Of a stretch of 64,000 nucleotides of DNA, positions 1 to 8,279 are shown in pieces. How positions within the stretch are numbered: position 1 is the first letter of the stretch; every line of letters starts with the position of its first letter. Under the pieces are notes generated by a model. That model was given only the letters and a program-made list of their open reading frames with translations. It did no database searches and had not been told where the DNA came from. Made by a program: the position numbers and the translations under genes. The stretch covers positions 62,001-126,000 of the forward strand of contig JAJNPS010000001.1 in assembly GCA_021155205.1 (NCBI GenBank). Direction: 5' to 3'. The DNA is from Rhodobacterales bacterium (GTDB taxonomy: Bacteria; Pseudomonadota; Alphaproteobacteria; Rhodobacterales; Rhodobacteraceae).

Positions 1-2710
1 GTTCCGGCAGAGCCTCTGCCGCTGTCGCCATCGCGCGACCCGGCGCAATGAAATAAGGTTTTCTCTGAAACGCATAGGTCGGCAACGGCACCCGCAGCCG
101 CCGCGCGCCGCCAAAGATCGGCTCCCAATCGACCGGCACGCCGCAGGCCCACAGCCGCGCGATGGTGGCTATGTGCCAGGCGTCATCCGCCATCTGCTGT
201 TCGGGGTGGCGCAAGGCTGCGACGACCTGCCCCGCCGCCGCCCCATTCGCCTGCGCCAGCGACGACATCGCGCGGCCGGGGCCCATTTCCAGATAGACCC
301 GCCCCGGCTCCGCCAGCAGCGTCTCCATGCAGGATTGGAAATCGACGGTGTTGCGCAGGTGCTGAACCCAGTAGTCGGGGTTCATGGCCTCGTCCGCCGT
401 CAGAACCTGACCCGTGCGGTTCGAGATGATCGGCAGGCTCGGGGCCGACAATCTGATCGACCTCAGATAGTCCGCAAAGCGGTCCAGGATCGGCGCCAGC
501 ATCCGGCTATGCGCCGCAATGTCGATCTGGATGCGGCCGGTCTCGATCTCTTTGGTCGCCAGTGTGGCCGCAAGTTCAACCAGCGCCGCATCCGGTCCGG
601 AAACCACGCAAAGCTCTGGCGCGTTGACCGACGCCAGGTCCAGATCGCCCACAAGATAGGGCTGCAGGACGGCGCGTGTCAGCGGCACCGCCAGCATGCC
701 CCCCTGCGCGATCGTGTCGAAAAGCGAGCCCCTCAGATGCACCAGCCCGATGCAGTCCTCAAAGCTCATCACGCCGGCCAGACAAGCGGCAGTGTTCTCG
801 CCCATCGAATGACCGACCAGCGCCGCAGGCTTGACCCCCCAGCTTTCGAACAGCTTGGCCAGCGCGTATTCCGTGATCATGATAAGAGGCAGCTGCACCG
901 AAGGGCGCTTCAACCGCTCATTCGCTGCAGCCTCTGCACCCGGTTCGGGTAGCCAGAGCTTGCGTATGTCGTAGTCGAGCCTGGGGGCAAGAACCGCAAG
1001 TCCCTTGTCCATCCAGTCGGCAAAGACAGGCTCGGTCTCATAAAGGTCCCGCGCCATGCCTGCATATTGCGCACCGCCACCGGGGAACATGAACACGACC
1101 TCGGGGTCGGCCCCCAGATGGTCGTGGTTGAACAACCGGCGCGGGTCGGCCCCCTCCAGCAGCGCGGCGGCTTCCTGGTGGCTCGAGGCAACCAACACCC
1201 GACGCTTTTCGAACGCGCGACGACCCTCTTTCAGCGTATAGGCTATATCCGCCAGCGGCTGTTCGGGATGGGCACGCAGATGCGCCGCCAGCCGCACCGA
1301 TTGCGCATCAAGTGCCGCCTTGGATTTCGCCGAAACCACAATCGGCTGGAATGGCCAAAGGCTCGGTTCCGACGGCTGCCGGACGGGCGATTCCTCCAGA
1401 ACGGCGTGGGCGTTGGTGCCGCCAACCCCCAGACTGTTGACGCCTGCCCGACGCGGCCCGGTCGCTGTCCAATCCGTCAGCCGGTCATTCACCCGGAACG
1501 GCGAGGTTTCGAAATCAATCGCGGGGTTCGGTGCCTCATATCCAAGGCTTGGCGGCAATTGCCGGTGATGCAACGACAGCGCCACCTTGATCAGGCTCGC
1601 GACGCCCGCCGCCGTGTCCAGATGGCCGATATTGGTCTTGACAGACCCGATCCGGCACGAACCGACCGCATCGGTCGTCCTGCGAAACGCCTCGGTCAGG
1701 GCGGCAACTTCGATGGGATCGCCGAGATAGGTGCCGGTGCCATGGCATTCGATGTAAGTCACGCTGTCCGCCGTCACCCCAGCCACCGCATGCGCCTCGG
1801 CGATGCAGCGTGCCTGGCCATCGACCGACGGGGCCAGATACCCCGCCTTGGCCGCCCCGTCGTTGTTGACCGCCGACCCCTTCAGGATCGCCCAGATGTG
1901 GTCGCCGTCCCGGATTGCATCCGTCGCCCGCCGCAGCACCACGCATCCCGCACCCGACCCGAAGACCGTCCCCTGCGCGCGGTGGTCAAAGGCATGACAA
2001 TGCCCATCTGGCGACAGAATCTCGCCCTCGGTGTAAAGATACCCGCGCCCTTGCGGCAACTCGATTGTCACGCCGCCCGCCAGCGCCATGTCGCATTCGC
2101 CGTTCAAAAGCGCCTGCGTCGCGAAATGCACCGCGACCAGCGAGGTGGAGCAGGCCGTCTGCACGTTGATCGACGGACCTTTCAGGTCAAGGATGTGGCT
2201 GACCCGGGTCGACAGGAAATCCTTGTCATTCCCGGCATGGCGCAACAGGAACATGCCGGTCTGGTCAACCAGATCGCGGTTCGAACAGATGTTGAAATAG
2301 AAATAGCTGCCCATGCCGCAACCGGCATAGACGCCGATCGGACCCTTGAAATTCTCAGGCGGATGACCGGCGTTTTCCAGTGCTTCCCAGGCTACCTCCA
2401 GGAACTGACGGTGCTGGGGGTCAAGGATCGCGGCCTCTTTCGGCGAGAACCCGAAGAAGTCTGCATCAAACTGTTCGAACCCGTCCAGCGGGGCCGTGGC
2501 CGGCACATAGTTCGGGCGGCGCATCGTCGCGGGCGATTCTCCTGCCGCCAAGAGGTCGTCCTCGCTGATCACGCGGATCGATTCGATGCCCTTCGACAGG
2601 TTCTGCCAATAGGCATCAATGTCGGCGGCACCCGGCAGGTGCGCTGCCATGCCGACGATGGCAATGTCCGTCTCGCTCACGTCCGAAAGAGTTCCGCCCC
2701 TGGTGGTCAT
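1..2710 (-). CDS. Type I polyketide synthase, N-terminal part (KS-AT), cut by the window edge
   Basis: The frame is open from an ATG at 2710 through position 1, giving 903 residues with no stop, so the C-terminal part lies outside the window. A ketosynthase domain fills roughly residues 13-440: the active-site Cys is about residue 187 in VQTACSTS, and a catalytic His sits about residue 323 in ECHGTGT (commoner form EAHGTGT). An acyltransferase domain follows, with the nucleophile Ser about residue 635 in GHSMGE. The last visible residues (YAFQRKPYF) match the linker that usually follows an AT domain. A start site AAAAGG lies 8 nt before the ATG. Downstream domains (KR, ACP and so on) cannot be seen. 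Its neighbour upstream on the same strand is a GT2, which suggests a glycosylated polyketide or lipid, but this is inference. Confidence 0.93.
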   Translation of the reverse strand, partial: MTTRGGTLSDVSETDIAIVGMAAHLPGAADIDAYWQNLSKGIESIRVISEDDLLAAGESPATMRRPNYVPATAPLDGFEQFDADFFGFSPKEAAILDPQHRQFLEVAWEALENAGHPPENFKGPIGVYAGCGMGSYFYFNICSNRDLVDQTGMFLLRHAGNDKDFLSTRVSHILDLKGPSINVQTACSTSLVAVHFATQALLNGECDMALAGGVTIELPQGRGYLYTEGEILSPDGHCHAFDHRAQGTVFGSGAGCVVLRRATDAIRDGDHIWAILKGSAVNNDGAAKAGYLAPSVDGQARCIAEAHAVAGVTADSVTYIECHGTGTYLGDPIEVAALTEAFRRTTDAVGSCRIGSVKTNIGHLDTAAGVASLIKVALSLHHRQLPPSLGYEAPNPAIDFETSPFRVNDRLTDWTATGPRRAGVNSLGVGGTNAHAVLEESPVRQPSEPSLWPFQPIVVSAKSKAALDAQSVRLAAHLRAHPEQPLADIAYTLKEGRRAFEKRRVLVASSHQEAAALLEGADPRRLFNHDHLGADPEVVFMFPGGGAQYAGMARDLYETEPVFADWMDKGLAVLAPRLDYDIRKLWLPEPGAEAAANERLKRPSVQLPLIMITEYALAKLFESWGVKPAALVGHSMGENTAACLAGVMSFEDCIGLVHLRGSLFDTIAQGGMLAVPLTRAVLQPYLVGDLDLASVNAPELCVVSGPDAALVELAATLATKEIETGRIQIDIAAHSRMLAPILDRFADYLRSIRLSAPSLPIISNRTGQVLTADEAMNPDYWVQHLRNTVDFQSCMETLLAEPGRVYLEMGPGRAMSSLAQANGAAAGQVVAALRHPEQQMADDAWHIATIARLWACGVPVDWEPIFGGARRLRVPLPTYAFQRKPYFIAPGRAMATAAEALPE

Positions 2711-2778
2711 CCACAAACCTTTTGAGCCCTACCATGACCCCGCCGGACAACGCTGTCCAAAGCACGCACAGCAATCTG

Positions 2779-2809
2779 GTCCGCAAAAAACAATTCGTTC
2801 TATGCGGAC
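2779..2809. promoter_or_regulatory. Spaced inverted repeat upstream of the polyketide synthase
   Basis: Arms GTCCGCA and TGCGGAC (7 bp, exact) are separated by a 17-nt A/T-rich spacer, about 70-100 bp upstream of the synthase ATG. The 2711-3116 gap is clearly more A/T-rich than the flanking genes and holds no convincing gene. The arrangement suits a dimeric regulator site or promoter element. The binding protein is unknown. Confidence 0.3.
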
Positions 2810-3015
2810 AAGGGTACTTCAACACAAGCGCAAGAAAAACCCAAACCGTGGCCTTTCTTTGTCGATTCATGTCCAACGGTTGCATCTTTTGCCACTGCGC
2901 ATCCGGGAAGTTGTTCCTGAATTTATCAAAACGTTGCCCAAGCTCTTTCACTTTTACAACCTGAGAGGAAAATCGTTGCAAACTGCAAACGCGACAGGGA
3001 TGGGCAAGACATCGC

Positions 3016-3058
3016 CCGGGGCCGCACCCACGACCAACGACTGAGCGCGCGGCCCCGG
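3016..3058. other. GC-rich stem-loop between GT2 and polyketide synthase
   Basis: CCGGGGCCGC at 3016-3025 pairs exactly with GCGGCCCCGG at 3049-3058 around a 23-nt loop. It lies about 60 nt past the stop of the GT2 gene on the minus strand. No T-run follows on either strand, so it is not a standard intrinsic terminator. It could still stabilise the transcript 3' end or mark an attenuation site. Confidence 0.3.
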
Positions 3059-3116
3059 CACCTGACAGATTTGCGAATCGATTGGCCCAATGCGGCACGG
3101 TGATGCGCCTGCGGTC

Positions 3117-4112
3117 TCACTTGTATTCGATCAGTCCCCTTCTCCGACCCGCCATCCGGTTGAACCAATAGCCCAGAGCGCCCTGCGCCTCGGCCAGTTT
3201 TGCCGGCACCCACAAAAGCGCGGCCTCGCGACCGACCGGCCCCTCTCGGCGCCAGGTCCAGGCCAGCCGCAGCACCTGAAACGGCCACAGCAGCAAAAGG
3301 CCGATCAGTGCGGGATGGATCGCGATTGCCCCGGTGATTGCGGCGACAGGGACCGCCGCCCCCCAGAATGCCGCCCGCCGCGTTTCTCGGACCCAGTGGC
3401 GTTCCGGCGGCGCGCCATGCAGGGCGGCGCCTTCGGCAAAGGCATGGCCTGCGCGCTTGCTGCGTTTCCAGAACTGGGAAAAGCGGGTGATGGCGGCATC
3501 GTGCAGCGTCATTTCGGCGTCGGTCCGCCATATCGTTCCGCCCCGCTGGCGCAGCCTGACGCACAGTTCCGGCTCTTCGCCCGCAATCAGGTCGTCGCGA
3601 TAGCCACCAGCAGCCAGCAGCGCCGAAAACCGCATCAGGGCGTCGCCGCCACAGGCGCGCGCCGGTCCGACAGGGGTGTTCCATTCGCGGTCACACAGCC
3701 GGTTGTAAATCGACATCTCCGGAAAGCGTTCGCGTCGCCGCCCGCAGATGACAACGGCATCCGGATGCTCGGCAAAAGCCTGCACAGCGTTCCGCATCCA
3801 GGCCGGGTCGACCATGCAGTCTCCATCGACAAACTGAACAAATTCAGGTTGCGGCAAGCCAATGCAAAGCCGTTCGATCCCCGCATTGCGCGCACGCGCG
3901 GCGGTAAAGGGGCGCCCAAGGTCAAGGTCAACCACCTCGGCCCCAAGGGATCGCGCCAAAGCCGCCGATCCGTCGGTCGAACCGCTGTCGACATAGACGA
4001 TCCTGCGCACCTGTGGCGCAAGGGACTGCAGGCAGGCCTTCAATCGGGCGCCTTCGTTGCGACCGATCACGACGGCATCTGCCGTAACTCGGGAAACTGT
4101 CAGGTCAGCCAT
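3117..4112 (-). CDS. Glycosyltransferase family 2 with C-terminal membrane segment
   Basis: This 331-residue protein has a GT-A fold. The nucleotide-binding opening is VVIGRNEGARL near residues 14-24, followed by YVDSGSTDGS near 40-49 and the metal-binding DGD at residues 96-98. Further on, EEPELC fits the usual acceptor-site acidic pair. A hydrophobic stretch near residues 240-265 suggests attachment to the inner membrane. GT2 enzymes move a sugar from a nucleotide donor to a growing lipid-linked glycan; donor and acceptor cannot be told here. It is upstream of the polyketide synthase on the same strand, with a 406-bp gap. No strong ribosome binding site precedes the ATG. Confidence 0.9.
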   Translation of the reverse strand: MADLTVSRVTADAVVIGRNEGARLKACLQSLAPQVRRIVYVDSGSTDGSAALARSLGAEVVDLDLGRPFTAARARNAGIERLCIGLPQPEFVQFVDGDCMVDPAWMRNAVQAFAEHPDAVVICGRRRERFPEMSIYNRLCDREWNTPVGPARACGGDALMRFSALLAAGGYRDDLIAGEEPELCVRLRQRGGTIWRTDAEMTLHDAAITRFSQFWKRSKRAGHAFAEGAALHGAPPERHWVRETRRAAFWGAAVPVAAITGAIAIHPALIGLLLLWPFQVLRLAWTWRREGPVGREAALLWVPAKLAEAQGALGYWFNRMAGRRRGLIEYK

Positions 4113-4421
4113 GGGTGTCCGTCACTGGGAAATGCGTGGCGACCTTAGCGATGTTCTTCAGAATTGGCCAAGCCCTTGCATCTGCGCCCAAAGTCGCCGC
4201 AACGCTTTCTTTTTGCAGGTTGCCCTGATAAAGTCTCCGCACGGTTTGTTACGGTCGCGCGCGCGGTTCGCGCCCGGTTGGCGTGTCTCGCCGGGGCGTG
4301 GCGGTGGTGTGGACAGGGTCATTGGTAGCCGCAGACCAGCGGTCCGGATGTAGTGGGGGCAAGATTGACGATGCTGCAAATCGGGCGTTCCCGTCGCTGC
4401 GTGGCAACCGACACAACATAT

Positions 4422-4434
4422 AGAGAAATTCTCT
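4422..4434. promoter_or_regulatory. 13-bp palindrome upstream of the chain-length control genes
   Basis: AGAGAA-A-TTCTCT is an exact palindrome 32 bp before the ATG at 4466. The whole 4113-4465 gap separates the divergent GT2 and CpsD-like genes and contains no gene I can support, so it should hold both promoters. The palindrome is well placed for an operator, but it is short and its regulator is unknown. Confidence 0.3.
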
Positions 4435-4465
4435 TGCATCTTTCAATCTGTCTGGGCCTCGCGTA

Positions 4466-5353
4466 ATGTCCGGGGATGATGCAAGGGACCCCAGTCAGGT
4501 TCAGACACGGGCCGGCCAGCCGCTTTTCCTGCACCGGCAGGTCGAACCGGGCGGTGCGCCCGTGACAGACCAGCGCGTGACACGCGACGTTTTCATGCCC
4601 AGGTCCGACGGCGCACCCAAAGCACCGAGCGAAATGTGGGATTCGCTCTGGACCACCAAACTTGATCACAAGGCCCTGCTGGCGAACGGGCTTTACATCG
4701 ACCCGACCGCGTCGGACCTTGCTTCGTACTTCGATCTTTTGCGCACGCGCCTTTTGTTGCAGATAGCGGCAAATCACTGGGTTCGGATTGCCGTCACTTC
4801 GCCGACCCCGGGATGCGGCAAAAGCTTTGTCGCCGCAAATCTGGCGCTGAGCCTTGCGCGCCTTCCGGCCTGCCGGACGCTGCTTGTCGACCTGGACCTG
4901 CGCGCACCGCAGCAGGCCCGACTGTTCAATCGCGCCGATGTGCCGCAGCTCAGCACCTGTCTGATGGCGCGCGCGCCGCTGGAATCCCATATTCAGCGCA
5001 TGGGGCAAAACCTGGCCGTTGCCCTGAACGGCAAGGCGGATTTGCGCCCCTATGAAATCCTGCATGACCCGGTCACGATCCAGACCCTGAACGACATGCA
5101 CACGCGCCTGCAGCCGGACGTGTCCATCTTTGACCTGCCATCGGCGCTGGAATCGGATGATGTCCTGGCGATGACGTCGCATCTCGATGCCGTGCTCCTG
5201 GTGATTGACGGCACCACAACCACCCCCGACGACGTCCGCCGCTGCACGTCCATGCTGGAAGGGCACATTTCCCTTGCGGGCATCGTCCTGAACCGGGCGC
5301 AGGATCGTGGCCTTGGCCGTCTGCGGCGGCAGCGGCGCGGTCAGGGGGTCTAG
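4466..5353 (+). CDS. CpsD/Wzc-like P-loop ATPase for exopolysaccharide
   Basis: This 295-residue protein resembles the cytoplasmic kinase half of bacterial tyrosine kinases. It has Walker A SPTPGCGKS at residues 112-120, Walker A' LLVDLDLR at about 139-146, and a hydrophobic strand LLVID that would form Walker B. No Tyr-rich tail is visible (the C-terminus is Arg/Gly-rich), so autophosphorylation of a tyrosine cluster is unlikely. In such systems the ATPase partners a Wzz/GumC-type membrane protein to set polymer length and export, and that partner starts 3 nt downstream. The first ~80 residues show no recognisable fold and the ATG at 4466 has no good ribosome site, so the true start could lie further in. 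Confidence 0.85.
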   Translation: MSGDDARDPSQVQTRAGQPLFLHRQVEPGGAPVTDQRVTRDVFMPRSDGAPKAPSEMWDSLWTTKLDHKALLANGLYIDPTASDLASYFDLLRTRLLLQIAANHWVRIAVTSPTPGCGKSFVAANLALSLARLPACRTLLVDLDLRAPQQARLFNRADVPQLSTCLMARAPLESHIQRMGQNLAVALNGKADLRPYEILHDPVTIQTLNDMHTRLQPDVSIFDLPSALESDDVLAMTSHLDAVLLVIDGTTTTPDDVRRCTSMLEGHISLAGIVLNRAQDRGLGRLRRQRRGQGV

Positions 5354-5356
5354 GCC

Positions 5357-6673
5357 ATGGCGCTGGTTCAGTCCGTTGATGACGTCATCAACCTGATCTG
5401 GCGGCGCAAAGGCGTTGTGGTCCTGACGGCCCTGGTCAGCGCGCTGCTGTTGTCACCGATCGTCTTGCAACAGGAACAGCTCTATCGCGCGTCGGCCTCG
5501 ATCCAGGTCGAAGGGCCCCAGGTCGAGGATTTTTCCGCCGGTCGCAACGCCGGCAGCAACTCCGCGCAGATCCTGCAAACGATCGAACAGCGGCTCACAA
5601 ACCGAGAGAATCTTCTGGCGGTCATTGAACGCCAGGAGATCGCGGCGGCCGACCCAGAGTCCTCGACCGACAGCCTCGTCAAAAGCCTGCGCGACTCCAT
5701 CCGGTTTGAAACCGTGGCCGGTGCGCCGGGTGGATTTGGCAATTCCGCGTCCATTTCGGCGATCATCGTGTCGGTGACGAATTCAGATGCAGAACTGTCA
5801 GCAAGGATCGCCAATGATCTTGCGCAAAGCATCCTCGACATGTCGAACCAGGGCGTTTCGTCGCGGGCGCGCGACACCTACGACTTCTTTGCCGGTGAAG
5901 AAAAGCGTATCCGCACCGAAATCGTCAAGCTTGAATCGGACCTCTCGACGTACCAGAACGCCAACACCGACAGCCTGCCTGTCCTGGCCGAAGCGCGTCG
6001 TGCCGAACTTCAGGGGCTGGATTCAGAGTTGCGGGCAATCGACCAGCAGATGCTCGAAATCACGTCGGAAAAGTCGCGGCTTGAGGGCCAGGGTGTCCAG
6101 CGGGAAACCGACCGGCGCCGGATGGACGAACTTCTCAGCGCGCTGGCGCTTCTCAACGACAAGCAGGCCTTCACCCAAAAGCGTCGCGCGGATCTTGCCG
6201 GACGGCTTGCCATCATGCCCGAGGTTGAACAGACCATCGCGGCGCAGAAGCGCATCCTGATGTTGCTGCAGGATCGCTATTCATCGGTCACGCAAAGCCT
6301 TGCCGAAGCTGAAACCAACCTTTTTCTTGCCGAACGCCAGCAATCGGAACGGTTCATGTTGCTGGACCGTGCGATAACGCCCGAGGGCGCGGCAGGCATC
6401 AACAAGAAGAAGCTTGCCATGGCGGCCATCTTGGGGTCGCTTCTGATCGGGATTCTGGCCGCCGTGCTGCTTGAGCTTGCCTTTCCGATCATCCGCACGA
6501 CCGCGCAGTTGGAACATGCGATGGGCGTCAGCGCTCTTGGCGCGATCCCCGAAATCCGGAACCTCGCACGGCGTGACGGAAGGGGTGGTTTCCCCGCGCT
6601 GACCTCATGGGGGATGGTTGCGGTGGTCGCGATTGCCATTGTTGTGCTGGTGACGTCGTCGGGCATCCGATAG
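5357..6673 (+). CDS. Wzz/GumC-type polysaccharide chain-length determinant
   Basis: This 438-residue inner-membrane protein has a membrane segment near residues 18-37. A periplasmic domain with predicted coiled coil follows at roughly 170-330, rich in Glu/Arg/Gln/Leu. A second membrane helix lies near 355-378 (AILGSLLIGILAAVLLELAF) and an extra hydrophobic tail near 418-435. This layout is that of polysaccharide co-polymerases, which set chain length and bridge to the outer-membrane exporter. The kinase-like ATPase is a separate gene 3 nt upstream, so the pair resembles a split Wzc. Translation is probably coupled. No outer-membrane Wza-type gene is seen in the window. Confidence 0.9.
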   Translation: MALVQSVDDVINLIWRRKGVVVLTALVSALLLSPIVLQQEQLYRASASIQVEGPQVEDFSAGRNAGSNSAQILQTIEQRLTNRENLLAVIERQEIAAADPESSTDSLVKSLRDSIRFETVAGAPGGFGNSASISAIIVSVTNSDAELSARIANDLAQSILDMSNQGVSSRARDTYDFFAGEEKRIRTEIVKLESDLSTYQNANTDSLPVLAEARRAELQGLDSELRAIDQQMLEITSEKSRLEGQGVQRETDRRRMDELLSALALLNDKQAFTQKRRADLAGRLAIMPEVEQTIAAQKRILMLLQDRYSSVTQSLAEAETNLFLAERQQSERFMLLDRAITPEGAAGINKKKLAMAAILGSLLIGILAAVLLELAFPIIRTTAQLEHAMGVSALGAIPEIRNLARRDGRGGFPALTSWGMVAVVAIAIVVLVTSSGIR

Positions 6674-6808
6674 CGGACAAACTGCGACGCAGTATGCGGC
6701 TCATGCCAGCCAGAAGATCGCACCGATCCGTTCCTGCCGCGCCGGATCGGTTCGCTTGCGCGCGGCAATACCATCGGCCGCCCCTTCTTCGTCCTGCCTG
6801 AAATGGAA

Positions 6809-6830
6809 AGAGCGGGGATTGCCCCGCTCT
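6809..6830 (-). terminator. Terminator of the first sugar transferase gene
   Basis: AGAGCGGGG and CCCCGCTCT form a perfect 9-bp stem around a 4-nt loop. Read on the minus strand, a T-rich run (CTTTCCATTTC) follows. The hairpin begins about 35 nt past the stop of the minus-strand sugar transferase and also lies about 135 nt past the end of the convergent chain-length gene. Confidence 0.7.
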
Positions 6831-6865
6831 GCCCCGATCCGGTTCCCCGAGTTGTCTGGGATGGG

Positions 6866-7576
6866 TCAGTATCCTGTCCCCTTGACCACCACACCTACGG
6901 TTTTGAAGATGATCCGCAGGTCCGCCGCAAACGACAGCGAGTCATTGTACATCGTATCAAACTCGGCCCGTGCCTCGAACGAGGTCTGGTTGCGGTCGGT
7001 TGTCTGCCACAGGCCCGTCACGCCCGGACGCACGAGGTAATAGGCCTTGCCCGGATACATTGCCTGCTGGTTCAGCATCATCGGACGCGGGCCAACCAGG
7101 CTCATGTCGCCAACAAACACATTCCACAGCTGCGGCAATTCATCGAGCGAAGTCTTGCGCAAGATCTGGCCGAACCGCGTGATGCGCGGGTCAACACGCA
7201 GCTTCTGGTTCAGGTCCCATTCAGCGCGGGCCTGCGGGTTGGCGTCGAGATAAGCTGTCATGCGCGCATCGGCATCTGTCACCATCGTCCGCAATTTCCA
7301 CATCCGGAAAGGTCGGCCGTTCTTGCCGACGCGGAACTGGCTGTAGAAGGGGCGCCCGCCATCGCGGGCGATCAGCAACGCAAGGATCAGCACGATCGGG
7401 ATGACCACAGGTGCGGACATCAGCACGGCGGCGACATCCATGGCCTGTTTTGCGAACCGCCGGTAAATGCCACGGTCAACACTTTGGGCAAGGGGTGCGG
7501 TCGCAGCAATTGCGCGGTCGCCACGCGGCAAAGAGACAAGCGTACGGCCGGTAAGCTCGGATACACTGATCGACAT
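6866..7576 (-). CDS. ExoY-type initiating sugar transferase (bacterial sugar transferase family)
   Basis: This 236-residue protein has one N-terminal membrane anchor at about residues 43-70, then the family core: MWKLRTM, the SLDELPQLWNV block and VGPRP. These enzymes transfer hexose-1-phosphate from a nucleotide sugar to undecaprenyl phosphate and so start repeat-unit assembly at the inner membrane. After VGPRP the protein departs from canonical ExoY: it reads GLWQTTDRNQTSF where the usual form is GMWQISGRSDVGY, so its sugar may differ from that of the second paralogue at 60235-60936. The gene stands alone, with a hairpin terminator downstream and a 400-bp upstream region. Confidence 0.92.
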   Translation of the reverse strand: MSISVSELTGRTLVSLPRGDRAIAATAPLAQSVDRGIYRRFAKQAMDVAAVLMSAPVVIPIVLILALLIARDGGRPFYSQFRVGKNGRPFRMWKLRTMVTDADARMTAYLDANPQARAEWDLNQKLRVDPRITRFGQILRKTSLDELPQLWNVFVGDMSLVGPRPMMLNQQAMYPGKAYYLVRPGVTGLWQTTDRNQTSFEARAEFDTMYNDSLSFAADLRIIFKTVGVVVKGTGY

Positions 7577-7835
7577 TGTCAGAACTCCGAGAACAATTGG
7601 CGGGAAATCGCCGAACCAAAGAACTTTCGATCGCCACGGATCAAGATCACGTTATCCAATAAGACACACATTTGTCATACCTCTGAACAAGCCACACAAC
7701 ACCTTCACTGACCATGCTTTTACGGATTTTTTGCCGTTTTGGCGACTGCGAAATGCATGGCTGTGCCCGGTTTGAGATACATTCTAGATGATTTTTTGCC
7801 ATCTACTCGCGCATGTCGATATGGTGCATTACTGG

Positions 7836-7854
7836 ATACAATCATAGATTGTAT
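7836..7854. promoter_or_regulatory. 19-bp operator-like palindrome upstream of the sugar transferase
   Basis: ATACAATC at 7836-7843 and GATTGTAT at 7847-7854 are exact 8-bp inverted arms with a 3-nt ATA centre. The site is about 260 bp upstream of the sugar transferase start and just past the end of the small membrane protein. The rest of 7577-7989 is A/T-rich and holds no gene I can support. The symmetry suits a helix-turn-helix dimer. Confidence 0.45.
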
Positions 7855-7989
7855 TCGGCTTTGCGCGCGCAGCATTCTTGGCATGGTGATTCGCGGACGT
7901 GCCCACAAATTCACACCCGAGCGTTGCACCAGGCCCTGCCACGTGGCGGTGCCTGCAACAGGCTCTTTTCCCTGGGGGTCGCGCCGCCG

Positions 7990-8178
7990 CTAGACACCCC
8001 ACAAGTTGCGATTGCTTATTGCAACGAACGCTAGGGCTGACAACGTTCCGCCTGTGGAATAAGCCAGGATCGCCATCGCCAGAGACGCGCCGGCAATAAC
8101 GGATCCGAACAGCGCCACGCTGCCGCCGGTCAGTCCAAACAGGACAACGCCCAAGATAATCCCCGGAAACCTCAGCAT
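7990..8178 (-). CDS. Small membrane protein of unknown function
   Basis: This 62-residue protein has two hydrophobic stretches, near residues 3-25 and 27-53, rich in Gly/Ala/Leu, which suggests a two-helix inner-membrane protein. No family is recognised. It lies between the rfb operon end and the sugar transferase on the same strand. Its composition (alternating small and hydrophobic residues, a sensible polar C-terminus) looks real, whereas the longer frame overlapping it at 7829-8188 is Arg/Cys-rich and does not. The ribosome binding site is weak (a GGGG run just before the ATG). Confidence 0.5.
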   Translation of the reverse strand: MLRFPGIILGVVLFGLTGGSVALFGSVIAGASLAMAILAYSTGGTLSALAFVAISNRNLWGV

Positions 8179-8229
8179 GTCCCCACACGCGCGAGTTACT
8201 TTGATGCTAGGTTAGAAACAATGTTGCAA

Positions 8230-8242
8230 AAATCAATGATTT
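8230..8242. promoter_or_regulatory. 13-bp palindrome upstream of the small membrane protein
   Basis: AAATCA-A-TGATTT is an exact palindrome 52 bp upstream of the 8178 start and 38 bp past the rfbA stop. It sits in a short A/T-rich gap and may be an operator or part of a promoter. Confidence 0.3.
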
Positions 8243-8279
8243 CTTGTCCGAACTTTCACAATTCGGCAAGTCGTCGCCA

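Noticed and set aside
1067..2725. A 552-codon plus-strand frame opposite the polyketide synthase
   Set aside because: Arg/Pro-rich with no motif; the minus strand reads a clean KS-AT protein.
2722..2964. An 80-codon plus-strand frame in the gap before the polyketide synthase
   Set aside because: No ribosome site, and mixed composition including odd Cys/Phe runs. The region is better explained as control DNA.
7829..8188. A 119-codon minus-strand frame covering the small membrane protein
   Set aside because: Rich in Arg and Cys without hydrophobic order; the 62-codon frame inside it gives two clear membrane helices.
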